A DNA stretch of 64,000 nt from Anastatus disparis (GCA_017163975.1 JAFFSR010000353.1:2050501-2114500), one strand, 5' to 3'. Shown: positions 1 to 10,799, counted from the first letter of the stretch. Made by a program: numbers and translations. The notes: a model not told the origin generated them from the letters alone.

Positions 1-173
1 CGCGCATTTCTATGCTTTTAAAATCGTTATGCGCGGTATTTCTTCTCCTGCGAGACTAAGCAGCTCATTCAGATATTCCTAGGATTTTCGCGCCCCCATT
101 TGACAACCTTTAAACAATTTTTGCAGTTGAACATCGTCCGATTGCATGGGTTTTCTTATTGAAATATCTTTTC

Positions 174-248
174 TTACACAGGGCGCGTACAGTGGGTACT
201 TTACTTCCTCCCAGCGAAAAGTAAGGTACCCACTGTACGCTGCCTGTG
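174..248. repeat. 75-bp hairpin (inverted repeat)
   Basis: The two arms CGTACAGTGGGTAC and GTACCCACTGTACG pair around a short loop, and the pairing extends outward to TTACACAGG and CCTGTGTAA. It looks like a very short foldback element or the end of one. No coding potential. A second hairpin follows at once. Confidence 0.75.
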
Positions 249-261
249 TAAAAAAATCGTA

Positions 262-384
262 TATTCTCCACGGGAGTAAATGAAAAATTCCTTAAATCGT
301 ATGTTTGTCACCCTCGCCTCCGGCTCGGGTGACATTTAACATACGATTTAAGACATTTTTCGTTTTTACTCCCTGGGTGAATAA
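262..384. repeat. Hairpin with GC-rich loop
   Basis: The arms run from AAATCGTATG on the left to CATACGATTT on the right. The outer parts (GGGAGTAAA and TTTACTCCC) also pair, around a GC-rich centre near 305-330. Possibly a second small foldback element beside the 174-248 hairpin. Confidence 0.65.
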
Positions 385-400
385 TATACTATTAATCCCG

Positions 401-892
401 CGTAACGGTTATCCGGTTTAAGTAATTTTATTTTATCAGATGTGCTTGATACTATTATTTATATTAGACATAAGAGTAATAAATTTAATTTAATCATCGT
501 CAATATTTTGCACAAGTAACTAATATTTGTACGTTTCGAACTACGTTTACGGGTCGTGTTACCAGAAGGGCATATTTAGTTGTTTAAACTTATTTTTGAC
601 CGAACCCAACGGTTAAGTGTTTGTTATTGTGTTTGTACTTGATGTGTTACTTGTGCTCACGGTCAAAGCTAATTGCGGATTGAGATTTGAATAAGTTTGA
701 TTATCTATTGATGTGTATTGTGTAGCGAATTATACAAGTAATTTAGACTGAATACAAGTAAGTGACCTGCTCGCTGTTTGTCGTCGGTCTGACTTGACGC
801 CTGCGCAGAGGCGTACTCATGTATACGCTGACTAGTGTAAGTGTGCTTGTAGCGCCATACTCATACATACATTAAGTGCGTGTCCCCACAGA
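401..892. other. AT-rich stretch, nothing recognised
   Basis: No reading frame, RNA gene or clear repeat was recognised here. It lies between small hairpins and a large foldback element. Confidence 0.5.
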
Positions 893-1182
893 CATAAAAA
901 ACAGCAGTGCCGTCTAGGGACGCCGCACAGTAGCGAAATCTGAGAGAAAAGTGATCATTCCAATCTGTAGGCAATACCATAAAAGATAGCGAAAAACACC
1001 TTTGACAGAATTGTTCGTTAGAAAATTTCCTTTCGATTTGTCAGAGTCGATTTTTTATTTTCGACCACAGAAATTTTTTTAATTACTCCAAAACTATAAA
1101 CATGTAGATTATTACTGTAAATGACTATAAAGTCCTGAGAAAAATTTTTTTTTAATTTAATTGAATAAAAATTTTGTATAAT

Positions 1183-1234
<52 letters not shown>

Positions 1235-1238
1235 TACA

Positions 1239-1273
<35 letters not shown>

Positions 1274-1644
1274 GTATATGGAACGTTCATGTCAACTCGC
1301 ACGTTTAAAAAATAAAAGTTGCTGAAAGTCTGTGAATCAGATAAACTCAAATAACTACATGTTGTAATTTGCAAAAATTCAGGTGTTTTCTATATGTAAT
1401 TTTCAACAAAAAGTATCCTATTAAGTTTTTAGCAGAAGTTGATATTTTTTCATAAAAAAATTCATTAAATAATTTATTCAACAAAAAATTTTAAAAATTT
1501 GAATTATTTCATGAGTTTTAGCTTTAAACCCTTTTGACTTAGACCTCTAAAAATTTTTTTGTATGTCTTGGGTATCAAATGAAACTTATTTTCAGATTTT
1601 TAGCGATTATCATTTCTTGACCAGTGCGAGTTAACGTGAAACGG

Positions 1645-1732
<88 letters not shown>

Positions 1733-1882
1733 TACATAATCGATATACCTATATATGTACGTATATATAGATATACATACATGACACATATTACTTGACA
1801 TATTTTATTTAAATATGTATACTTGCTGTAGAATCACATATGCTTATAAATGTTGAAACAAATATTCCATTATTCATATACT

Positions 1883-1933
<51 letters not shown>

Positions 1934-2306
1934 CCGTTTCACGTTAACTCGCACGGTCAAGAAATGATAATCGCTAAAAATCTGAAAATAAGTTTCATTT
2001 AATACCCAAGACATACAAAAAAATTTTTAGAGGTCTAAGTCAAAAGGGTTGAAAGCTAAAACTCATGGAATAATTCAAATTTTCGAAATTTTATGTTGAA
2101 TAAATTATTTAATGAATTTTTTTATGGAAAAATATCAACTTCTGCTAAAAACTTAATAGGATACTTTTTGTTGAAAATTACATATAGAAAACACCTGAAT
2201 TTTTGCAAATTACGACATGTAGTTATTTGAGTTTATCTGATTCCCAGACTTTCAGCAACTTTTATTTTTTAAACGTGCGAGTTGACATGAACGCTCCATA
2301 TACGTC

Positions 2307-2365
<59 letters not shown>

Positions 2366-2414
2366 ATCTATATATGTATATATATATGTTTATATGCATA
2401 TAATATATATGTAT

Positions 2415-2483
<69 letters not shown>

Positions 2484-3248
2484 TACAAAATTTTTATTTA
2501 ATTAAATTAAAAAAAAATTTTTCTCAGGACTTTATAGTCATTTACAGTAATAATCTACATGTTCATAGTTTTGGAGTAATTAAAAGAATTTCTGTGCTCG
2601 AAAATAAAAAATCGACTCTGACAAATCGAAAGGAAATTTTCTATCGAACAATTCTGTCAAAGGTATTTTTCGCTATCTTTTATGGTATTGTCTACAGATT
2701 GGAATGATCACTTTTCTCTCGGATTTCGCCACTGTGCGCCGGAAAGAAGCAAAGCTTTGTATAAAGCTTAGGAACTAAGCGTTCAAAAAATAATGAAAAA
2801 AATACGTGAGGGAAAAAAGACAAAAGAAAAGCTTTAGGGGATGAAAAAAAATAAAGACTTAAGAAAAAAAAAAAAAAATAAATGTTTTGGAAAATTAAAA
2901 AAAAATACATTTAAAATGAAAGACAAGCCCAAAAACGCAAGGCTACATCGGAGCTCTCTTCACCATTAGAAGCAAAAAAAATAGAGCTCCGCTGTAGCCT
3001 TGCCTTTTAGGGCCTTGTTTTTTTATTTAAAATGTATTTTTTTTATTTCCCAAAACATTTATTTTTATTTTTTCTGAAATCTTTATTTTTTTTTATCTCC
3101 AAAGGCATTTCTTTTTTTTTTTCTTAAGTCTTAATTTTTTTCCGTCGTGTATTTTTTTCATTATTTTTTTTAACGCTAAGTTCCTACGCTTTATACAAAT
3201 CTTCGTTTCTTTGGGGCGTACCTAGACGGCACTGCTATTTTTTATACA
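893..3248. mobile_element. Large foldback element with microsatellite-bearing arms
   Basis: The left arm begins with AGCAGTGCCGTCTAGG near 906, and its reverse complement ends near 3238. Inside, the arms match over roughly 900 bases each, for example TTGACAGAATTGTTCG near 1003 and its complement near 2650, folding around a centre near 1835. Both arms carry long TA runs at matching places (about 1195-1270, 1650-1726, 1887-1930, 2313-2352 and 2440-2478). A second foldback (2739-3214) has inserted in the right arm. No transposase is seen, so this is a non-autonomous foldback element or an inverted duplication. Open frames inside are palindrome and TA-repeat artefacts. Confidence 0.75.
2739..3214. 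mobile_element. Nested foldback element
   Basis: The ends are CCGGAAAGAAGC and GTTTCTTTGG. The arms carry matching TTGTATAAAGC/GCTTTATACAA and fold around a centre near 2968 (GGAGCTC and GAGCTCC). It interrupts the right arm of the surrounding foldback: the left arm reads straight through the site near 915-925. GCG flanks both sides and may be a 3-bp target duplication. The body is A-rich in one half and T-rich in the other. Confidence 0.7.
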
Positions 3249-3390
3249 TACATCATTGTACAATAGATGTTTTTTTCGTCTATCCACTATATTTTAAACG
3301 AAAAGTAAGTAACCGTATTTAGAGTTTAATAAACAGCTGTAGTCTAACATTTTCAATTTCTTTAAATTTCTTTTAATTATTTTTGGCAAG

Positions 3391-4009
3391 CGCTATTGGG
3401 AACTCACACACTTGCGATGACCTCTCGTGGCAAGGCTGTAGAATAATCTAAAACACAACTTTGCGTTGAGTAGCATAGCAATTGGTGTTTAATTTTTATT
3501 TTTTAATTGAAAACTAATTACAATGTAATAAAAAGATTTCAAAATGCGTGAAAAAAATTCCAACAGAGATTATAGTGTAGTAAGGGGTCGTGAAATTTAA
3601 GTAGTCAAGAATTTAAATGTTAGTTTTCATCTCTTTCCGAGAACAAATCGAGGTTATGTAAACAAGCAGAATATATTTGACAACTCTGCGAAGATAGATT
3701 TGTATGAAGCGTGGACAAGTAGACGTCTGCAAGCAATAAGCTATATGAAGTTAACCTCACCGTTGAATATATATTTCTTATTAATTTCACATTTTATTTC
3801 GAATTAGGTCTGATAAATTATTTCTCCTTGTATAAATTTACGTTGTGCACGATTGGTGTTAGCGTATTTACAAATATTCTTCACGGTGATGATGTTTAGA
3901 CTAAAAAACTGGTGTCACTACATTTAAGCCCTGCTTGTACTGTGGAATTCTGTCGCCATGTTAGTATATTATATATATAGGTTACGCCTTCGTGTGAGTT
4001 CCCAATAGA
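3391..4009. mobile_element. TIR element of 0.6 kb
   Basis: Exact 17-bp inverted ends: CTATTGGGAACTCACAC on the left and GTGTGAGTTCCCAATAG on the right. No frame of useful length lies between them. Non-autonomous DNA transposon of unassigned superfamily. It sits next to the downstream end of the Polinton block. Confidence 0.6.
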
Positions 4010-4052
4010 GAAATAACTTTCGTGAATGTATTTGAAATTTTAATGCATTTCA

Positions 4053-4439
4053 TTACGTATGGTAGGAGAAAATAAAACAACGGATTTTCGACTCTCGGTC
4101 GGTATCGAATTCGCTTCGGCTTGCTCTGAAGCTACTTTTATATGCGTTTTTAGTTTGCAAAAGCCTATTCTGATCGAAACTGAACACGGTTCTTTTCCTG
4201 TGAGCGAATAGGAGATTTTCAACTTCTTTGCCGACGCTAGTGATTTTTTTCTTTGCGACAAAAAGCGAGTTACCTCGTGTGTTTTTTAAAGGACTCGGTG
4301 TGAACGCGTTTTCCGTGAAACCTACCGCGTTATCTTCACCCTGGCTAAACGTTGTTGGGAAGGTGTTATTGAGTTGGGGTGATGGGGTTTCTAATTTCTG
4401 CATATTATTGCGACTCTTATGTGGTGAAGTTCTCATCAT
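4053..4439 (-). CDS. Unrecognised 128-codon frame beside the Polinton integrase
   Basis: The frame overlaps the integrase stop by four bases and runs in the same direction. The product is basic and serine-rich, with no motif I recognise. An overlapping shorter frame at 4040-4261 competes with it. Polintons usually carry capsid genes somewhere in the cluster, but nothing here looks like a capsid protein. It could be a decayed Polinton gene or chance. Confidence 0.25.
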   Translation of the reverse strand: MMRTSPHKSRNNMQKLETPSPQLNNTFPTTFSQGEDNAVGFTENAFTPSPLKNTRGNSLFVAKKKITSVGKEVENLLFAHRKRTVFSFDQNRLLQTKNAYKSSFRASRSEFDTDRESKIRCFIFSYHT

Positions 4440-5656
4440 TTTTGCAGTGTGAGTAGTCGCCGCGGGGGAAAATCGTATAACACGGTCCTAACTATGTTAT
4501 AGCCAGGGAAAGGTCCACTTTTATGAGATTTATACTTGGCGCGTTGTATATATGTACGCGGAAAATCTCGCACAATAGGGTCAACTCCACTTGTCCGTCT
4601 GTAAAAGACCACAGGTAGTCGATGAGACGTGCTACCTTTGCTCTTCAAAACATCATCAACCTCAGAAGTTTCGCTATCTAAATCCTTGCGCACTCTGCTC
4701 AACTGTTTTTGGTAAAAATATCTGTCAATTTTTTCTCTACTAAGATCTGCCAAAGTATAGACGGGTGGTTGTCGCCTTGTGTCGACTCTAACAATTTTAA
4801 ACAGCTCCAGAGTCCAGCTACCCTCGTATGCGTTCCTGAAGGCTGTCTTGGCACGACTGACACGAACCAAATCACCAACGCTGTATTTAGCTACTCGAAA
4901 CGGCTCTTTTTCGCTATAACGCAACGTCAAATTTCGACGTACCACGTAAGCATTATATAAGTTGACCTCGGAAGAGGGCATTGTCATGGCACTGTGCCAC
5001 GATTCGTCGTAACACGTCACAATTTTTTGCAAAACATCTATACAACGTCTCGTGCGCAAACGAGTAAAGTATCGCCAGATTCGACCTTTGAGAGTTGGAA
5101 TAAAGCGTTCGGCAATGGCTGTCTTTATATCAGGGTCTCTGACGACTCGGTAGGTAATATGTTTTTATTTTAGCACCTCTTGCACCTCTCGACCGATAAA
5201 TTCCTTACTTTTATCAGTCTGTAGGTAAAGAGGATGTCTACTATTACATCGTAATAAAATTTTGTCTAATGCTACAGCGACGCTTTAGCTGGTTTTGTCG
5301 ATAAGAGGCTCTGTACAGACAAACTTTGAAAATGCATCAATGACAATGAGAATATAGCTGTACTTATCATCGTAGGTTTTGAGTGATCTAAAATCTGCCA
5401 AGTCAGCTCCCCACACTTTAAAGGGGCTAAAAACGTTGTAATGTCAACGAGGAAAACGATATCTCACGAGTTTGTGTAAAGTATGTGCATCCTGACTCTC
5501 CAGCCATTTGGCAATCGTATTGTTATCAAATTTTTTGTGTTTCGCGTGTTTTAGTAGATGAGCACCAGCGTACGCTGATGGTGCAGAAAGATTATAGTAA
5601 TAATACTCAAGATCGTCCGGCTTCGTCTTCTTCTTTTTTTTCTCCTTCTTTCTCAT
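4436..5656 (-). pseudogene. Polinton/Maverick retroviral-type integrase, broken
   Basis: One minus-strand frame runs through this segment with in-frame stops at 5444-5446, 5285-5287 and 5165-5167. The upstream part has the conserved Polinton integrase N-terminal region ending in HTLHKLVRYRFPR. The DDE core follows: Asp in WGADLADF near 5402, Asp in LQTDKSKEF near 5214 and Glu in AIAERF near 5109, with the second and third residues about 35 apart as in retroviral-type integrases. The last 200 codons are open and hold a basic chromodomain-like or SH3-like tail (YSVGDLVRVSR). The integrase would join element ends to host DNA. The stops make it inactive. The very C-terminal residues may belong to an overlapping next gene. 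Confidence 0.85.
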
Positions 5657-5669
5657 TGCTCCTGCTCCT

Positions 5670-6017
5670 CTTACGCACTAGCTTTTTCTCTCTCTTTTGT
5701 TGTCTTTTAAATGTATTTTTAATGCGTTTCAAAAATTTATCAAACGCAATTTTGCTGATCATGCATAAAACAGTAATACCAGCTGCAGTCTTTTCATTAC
5801 CATCCGCAGTCTACGAGAGCATGCGTGAAAATACTCGTTCAGCCAATAGTCTGTCGGCTTTTATATGATTTGTTATTTTTTTATTTGAATATAAAATATG
5901 GTGCTCTAGATAGGCATTATTAAGAAGATTTTTTCTTCTCTGACCACGTCTGAGACGCTCTTCGAGATGCAATCGTACGCCACAGTTGATCGTTACCAAT
6001 GAATTCTCGAGGTATAC
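5670..6017 (-). pseudogene. Polinton conserved structural-type protein, distal part
   Basis: This is the continuation of the gene at 6806-7368 after the inserted foldback at 6021-6802. A frame directly beside the insertion reads IPREFIGND, a stretch typical of this widespread Polinton protein. The frame then shifts into a lysine- and arginine-rich tail with stops. It lies between the foldback insertion and the integrase start. Confidence 0.5.
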
Positions 6018-6020
6018 TAA

Positions 6021-6802
6021 CTAGGAGAGTGTCACACCTCCGGGTCACGGATTTTGCTCAAACTTCGGGATAAGTTTTGAGATGATAAAATATAGAAAAA
6101 GCTGAAGTTATAGTCACAAACACTCAATATTTCTCTAGTTACAGGCAATTAAAGAAAACCACTAAAAAAGTGGCTAGATTTTTAAACGCATATAGTTCTT
6201 TAGCATTGATAGCTAGAAACTTAAACCTTTTTTCAAATTAAAGCTGAGCTCAAATTCTTCCGAAATAGTAGTTATAGCATGTAAAAATATTATTTTTTCC
6301 CAAAGTTGTAGCGTAATAAAGATTGGACCTGAATTTTTATTTTAAAATATTAATTAAGGGTATGTAAAATACCGACATTACAGTTTTCGTAATTTTTTAT
6401 TCTTAATCAAAATTATTTTGAAATATCTCTATATTAAAGCCTCCTATTTTAAAAATTAAAAAGCATAATATAGAGATATTTTCGAGAATTTTTGAATAAA
6501 GATAAAATATTTGGGAAACTGCAATGTCGGTAACTATGTTTTAAATATATACCATATTACATCACCTCAATAATAAAAGCTAAAATTAGGTCCAATCTTT
6601 ATTACATTATAACTTTGGGAAAAAATAATATTTTGATATGCTGTAACTACTGTTTCGAAAGGATTTGTGATTTTCTTTAATTGTAACTAGGAAAATATTG
6701 AGTTTTTGTGACTATAGTTGTAGCTTTATCCATATTGTCATCTGAAAACTTATCCCAAAGTTTGAGCAAAATCCGTGATCCGGTGGTGTGACACTCTCCT
6801 AG
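6021..6802. mobile_element. Foldback element, CTAGGAGAG family, copy 1
   Basis: The inverted ends CTAGGAGAGTGTCACACC and GGTGTGACACTCTCCTAG continue as imperfect arms for several hundred bases. TAA flanks both sides (6018-6020 and 6803-6805), like the 3-bp TWA duplications of PIF/Harbinger-type elements. It disrupts a Polinton gene and itself contains a smaller TTAA-type element at 6354-6570. A second copy is at 51024-51687. No transposase. Confidence 0.8.
6354..6570. mobile_element. TTAA-type palindromic MITE nested in a foldback
   Basis: TTAA at 6354-6357 is followed by GGGTATGTAAAATACCGACA. The inner arms carry CGACATTACAG and CTGCAATGTCG, and the right border is TCAA, a degraded TTAA. 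The related foldback copy at 51024-51687 lacks it and reads straight through at about 51360, which provides an empty site. Sister copies are at 48716-48931 and, partly, 23285-23365. Confidence 0.75.
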
Positions 6803-6805
6803 TAA

Positions 6806-7368
6806 GTCGAGGTTGTCACAAGACGTTTAAATCCACGTGGTGGTGGTCTTCTTCTACTTCTCTTAGCCTCGTTCACTAAATCGACAATATTAGTACTCTT
6901 GACAACAGCGCCATCTGGCTTGATTACATCACGACTATCCCATTCAATATTACCAGCTTGCCGCAAGTATCTAATAAGATGCCCAGCATTGCTTCGAATT
7001 TTCTGCGGGACTAACTCGACAAGCTGTCCGTCGTCGATTTTATCATTATTTTCTGTATCCATCGTTTCCGTTTCTAATAATGTTGTCTCGTTTGGATATA
7101 TTATATTCCCACTCCCATCCTTCTCCTCCTCTTTTAGATGTAAGTAACGCTGCAAGATTTGCTGATATTACAAAGATTTTTGGCGCTCATCATCTGCAGA
7201 AAGTAAAATTTTACTCATTCCCTCATCAAGGCGTGTCGTGGCCGTACCAGGTGTCTGGACACTGGATGGTGGTGTTGTATGATTGGTAGTGGTCACGCCA
7301 TGGTGCTGCTGCCGCTGTTGCTCCAAGCACTTTTGCAGTACTAAAATCATTTTTCTTGCAGACTTCAT
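6806..7368 (-). pseudogene. Polinton conserved structural-type protein, proximal part
   Basis: The start at 7368 overlaps the upstream gene in an ATGA arrangement. The N-terminal part is glutamine- and threonine-rich with a conserved RLDEGMSKIL segment, then an in-frame TAA (7168-7170), then YQQILQRYLHL and a C-terminal half with NIVDLVNEAKRSRRRPPPRG. These segments match a protein found in many invertebrate Polintons between the core-like protein and the integrase. Its role is not established here, but a virion or minor structural role is commonly assumed. The gene is cut by the foldback at 6021-6802. Confidence 0.65.
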
Positions 7369-7691
7369 GCTGATAAAACAGGTTTCACAATTAGCCGTAG
7401 TAAATATGCTGATTTTACCATCAATTTCCTTTTTACCTCGAAACTTCCCGGTTTAGCTAGTTTTCGCAACAAAGGTACAAATTTTCGCAATTGTCTCTTA
7501 TAATACTTGCTAAGTGGAATATTTCCATGTAAAATGTTCAAAGCATACTGGCAAAGGTACGTTATAAGTTGAGAATTTTCTTCGCATAATATGGCCTTGA
7601 GTTTATAAAGTTCCATTTTATACAAAAAATGTAACTGAGTTCGGTATTTTTCTGGAATTGGTCTAATACGACTACGTCTCATCGACTCCAT
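7365..7691 (-). CDS. Polinton small basic core-like protein
   Basis: An uninterrupted 108-codon frame. The C-terminal half is strongly basic and contains NILHGNIPLSKYYKRQLRKF, the hallmark of the short basic protein usually found near the Polinton ATPase. Proteins of this kind have been compared with adenovirus core proteins that condense the genome; that role is inference. It overlaps the upstream ATPase frame by one base and the downstream gene by four, so the block keeps a compact virus-like gene order. It is the only Polinton frame here without an internal stop, possibly because it is short. Confidence 0.65.
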   Translation of the reverse strand: MESMRRSRIRPIPEKYRTQLHFLYKMELYKLKAILCEENSQLITYLCQYALNILHGNIPLSKYYKRQLRKFVPLLRKLAKPGSFEVKRKLMVKSAYLLRLIVKPVLSA

Positions 7692-8340
7692 TACAATTGC
7701 ATGACTGGTAGATTATTCGAGCGCGCACCAGCTTTTATGAGCGCGCAACGAGGCACATAAACATACTGATGTTTGTCGAATGGAAATATACAAGTACTAA
7801 ATCTCACGTTTTTAGGCGTATCCTGCTTTAGATCTATGAACAAATAGCCGTGTGGCTGTGCTGTGTCATCGAGATATGCCTTTTGAAAAAACAAGGCTCC
7901 TTGGGGCAGACTTGACGCACCAGATGATTTATTTGCATTCGATTGGGCGGATTTTTAAATGCCACGATGTAATTGGAGTTTAGAGAGATTTCTCGCTGAC
8001 TTTGATGAAAGAGATTTTGCGAGATAAAGATGACACTCAAGTTATTGCGATGACTGCTTTTGGTAAAGAGATTAACTACAGCTCTGCTGGACGATTCTCT
8101 CATCAGATCGTCGAGAATCAAGAGTTTTGCTCGTGGATCGTTGGCATAATCTTCACTCTTTGGTGAACCCTCGTGAAATTTGATTACCTCAGCCAACTTC
8201 TTGTAAATTGGTTGCCACTCGGTATAGTACAAGAGTATACGCTTGAATTTAATTTTTGTATCACTCATGCGATCAATGTAATGCAAAAAATTCTTTACAA
8301 ATACAGTTTTACCACACAAGCTTGGTTTACAAATCATCAA
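7691..8340 (-). pseudogene. Polinton packaging ATPase (FtsK/HerA-A32 type), broken
   Basis: The frame from 8340 carries a degraded P-loop, KPSLCGKTVF, where the first glycine of the usual motif is lysine. About 60 residues later comes a Walker B motif, KLLILDDLM, followed by VIFISQNLFHQ, the third conserved block of this ATPase family. Near 7890 the frame shifts and continues in another frame to 7691 (FFQKAYLDDTAQPHGYLFID). Upstream of 8340 an in-frame TAG removes the normal N-terminus. The enzyme would pump genomic DNA into capsids. Stop, frameshift and P-loop change make it inactive. Confidence 0.85.
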
Positions 8341-8341
8341 A

Positions 8342-8884
8342 GTCCACGGTTGCCTCTACCTGCAAACGTCCATGTTACCGTTGCTGCTAAACTTCTACCA
8401 ACCACATCAAATCCTCCTACTCTACATACCACTCTACATACACGATGATTAGTAGTGATAAACAAGAGTGAGGGGGGCGGCGGCGGTGGTGCGCGCGCGT
8501 GTGTGAGCAGTATCGTGCCGGCGCTAGCCAATCATTTAGCTGTTTAGTCATTTAGCTGGCTGACGCCAGCATTATTCCGCTCTTTAGCTATATGATTGGA
8601 AGAGCGTAACAAGTATTAACCTGTTATTTGCTTAAAAGCAATCACCACTATCACTACTTGTACCTCCTACCACCAACACTCCGCTCGTCACCATCACCTC
8701 AAGTATAAAAGTAAAAACAGCAGCAATTATAGGTTTGTGTTGGACAAGTTTTGGTATCGTGGAAATAAATAGCTTATAGTCAAGAAATTTGAGGAAAAAG
8801 TAATCAAATTTTAATAGAAAATTCATTAAAGACTCAAATTCTTAAATTTCGATAAACTTTTATAGAGAGTTGTCGTGAGGAAGT
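8342..8884. other. Divergent intergenic region with GC-rich patch
   Basis: Lies between the minus-strand ATPase remnant and the plus-strand PPP1R15-like frame. It has a GC-rich patch near 8470-8530 (mixed GGC and GCGC repeats) and short TTTAGCTG direct repeats near 8535-8560. It may have held divergent promoters. No motif is clear enough to call. Confidence 0.35.
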
Positions 8885-9109
8885 GTGGTGATTATCCGTA
8901 TCTCACAAAATAATTATAATGAATCAAAAAAAAAGGTGCATTTCAAGGAAGGTAGACCGGATATTTGTGTAATACGTGTGTGGGATTATGCGAGTCGTGC
9001 AGCACGACGTAGAGAATGGAAGCAAGCGGTTCGTGACAGAGAGAGATTTAAAATGAAAGTGGAAAAAATAAAGATTATTATGGAACCTATAATTTTGAAA
9101 AAAAATTGA
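8885..9109 (+). pseudogene. PPP1R15/GADD34-like PP1-binding core fragment
   Basis: A 74-codon frame with the signature of the PPP1R15 family, regulators that bring protein phosphatase 1 to eIF2-alpha and reverse translational arrest. Residues 17-20 read KVHF, an RVxF-type PP1 docking motif. Residues 33-61 hold the conserved core with W33, A39-A40-R41, W45 and RDRERF at 50-55. Viral relatives with the same core exist in some large DNA viruses. The frame has no ATG: it opens after a TGA at 8876-8878, and the only nearby ATG (8919-8921) is out of frame, separated by a run of nine A. It may be a host exon, a captured gene of the adjacent Polinton, or a decayed copy. The family call is firm; origin and function are not. 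Confidence 0.6.
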
Positions 9110-9217
9110 CGACTACTTAATTAACAGAAAATAAATTTATTATTTTGTTATATTATTTTTCAAATTTTAATGAATTATAAAATTTATTAAAAAATTATTT
9201 TTGTTCTAATTGTATAA

Positions 9218-9255
<38 letters not shown>
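9110..9255. repeat. AT-rich spacer ending in a TA microsatellite
   Basis: AT-rich sequence followed by a TA run (about 9220-9254) that directly abuts the 5' LTR of the Gypsy element. A TA/CA microsatellite also borders the matching end of the other large inverted-repeat arm near 52250-52345, so this run was probably the arm's outer edge before the Gypsy insertion. Confidence 0.5.
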
Positions 9256-9258
<3 letters not shown>

Positions 9259-9653
9259 AAAGAAAAACACGACACACTTATAATGTGTCGGGGTTTCTTT
9301 TATCAGATTTCAATTTTTACCACGTTACCGACGGAATATTAAAGTATCGATTGAGAAGACGATATAAAAAGCATGAGAAGGATAATAAGAGAGAGAAGTA
9401 AGACACGTGTTGTGAATAGACTATAATTTCACTAAAATTTTATTTAAAGTGCCATTAAGGTAATAAATAAAGATAACGGAAATAAAGGCTTTATTGTTGT
9501 TTTCTCGTTATTTCAGGTATGAGCGAGTTTGTAAATGTTGTACATAATTTATACGTAATTATTAAATAAAATCTCGTTATTTCAGAGCAAACCCAATTGG
9601 CTTTTTATTTCAATGATTCCGATACAAAGTTATTTTATATAAAACCTATTACA
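9256..9653 (+). repeat. 5' LTR of the first Gypsy element
   Basis: Starts TGTAAAGAAAAACACGAC and ends CCTATTACA, giving short inverted TGTAA/TTACA ends. It matches 14377-14766 along its length with scattered differences, including a short deletion in the 3' copy near 14465. The LTR divergence indicates an old insertion. Confidence 0.9.
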
Positions 9654-9689
9654 AAACAACAATTTTGCTGCGATCACAAAAAGAAAGAT

Positions 9690-10740
9690 GGAAAAACTTA
9701 AATTTACATTTAAAGAGAATCATCGGATGGAAAAACAAACATTCTGTGCCAAACCTCAATAACCACACCAAATGATAAAATTTTCTATCTACTAGATGAA
9801 ATCCAACCAGTAAGTCTACACAAACATCTAATGGAAACACAGGCATGTGACAGAGTAAAAAATGGTATACAAAAAGGAACCAGTCCAGAAGTATTTGGAT
9901 AACTTCAATAAAAGAACTAAAAAAAATATACTTTTACGATGATAAAAATTTAATCTTTCAAGAAAATTTTCTAGAAAAGATAACTGAAAAAAATAAAAGT
10001 GAAACAAGTACACAGTTTTCAAACGAAACTCTACAAAAACTATTTGAAAAATTACTAGAAGAGAAATAACGAAAATCAGAAATTCAAAATTTAAGCAAGA
10101 TTATAGAAGACTTCATGATTGAAAAGTTTAATGGGAAAAATGTGAATGCAAACCAATGGCGAAAAGAATTTGAAAAAGAATTTGAACGTTGCATGATTAA
10201 AGAGGAAAAAAAAATAATAGAAATTTTGAAATTTTTCTTAAAAAAAGTATGTTTAGAGTGATACAGTTGCATGATAATAAAATTTACAGTTGAATCAAAT
10301 TGGGAAGATTGGAAAAAAAACTTTCGTGAAACTTTTAATAGTAAAGGTTGGTCTCAAATAAGGTATGCACATACATTTAAATATCAAATTGGTTCTTTAT
10401 TAGAATACGCCATAAAGAAAGAAAAATCACTACTACAAGTAAGAGAAAGCATAGATAAAAATACACTAATAGATTTAATAGCCATTGGCCTTCCAAACAA
10501 TATAGCTGACAAAACAGACAGACAACTAGAGGAAACTCAGGATTCGTACAAAGAGATAAGTAAATTAGAACATTTAATGAAGAACCAAGTTAACAAAAAA
10601 ATTATTAATCTTGAAAACATATTTAAGCAAATGGAAGAAAAAAAGGCATGCAAAATTTGTGAAAATGCTGGAAAAGAAACGCTTCCATTATGAAGAAAAC
10701 TGCTGGTTTAAAGATAAAGGAGAAAAAAAGATCAACCAAT
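9690..10740 (+). pseudogene. Gypsy gag remnant
   Basis: The longest open stretch is 10271-10693 (140 codons), with WEDWKKNFRETF near its start, typical of Gypsy capsid regions, and a zinc-knuckle-like start CKICENAGK near the end. The rest of the knuckle (His and the last Cys) follows in another frame just after 10690, so a frameshift lies there. Gag would form the particle and bind RNA. The earlier part (9690-10270) is broken by stops. Confidence 0.6.
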
Positions 10741-10799
10741 AAAAATAAACAATAATTCAATCTTGGAGGTAGAGCTGAATAATAAAGATCCAAAAAACT

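Noticed and set aside
1018..1782. Frames with long YIYI runs
   Set aside because: TA microsatellite translation within the foldback arms; the same frame reappears in mirror position near 2203-2707.
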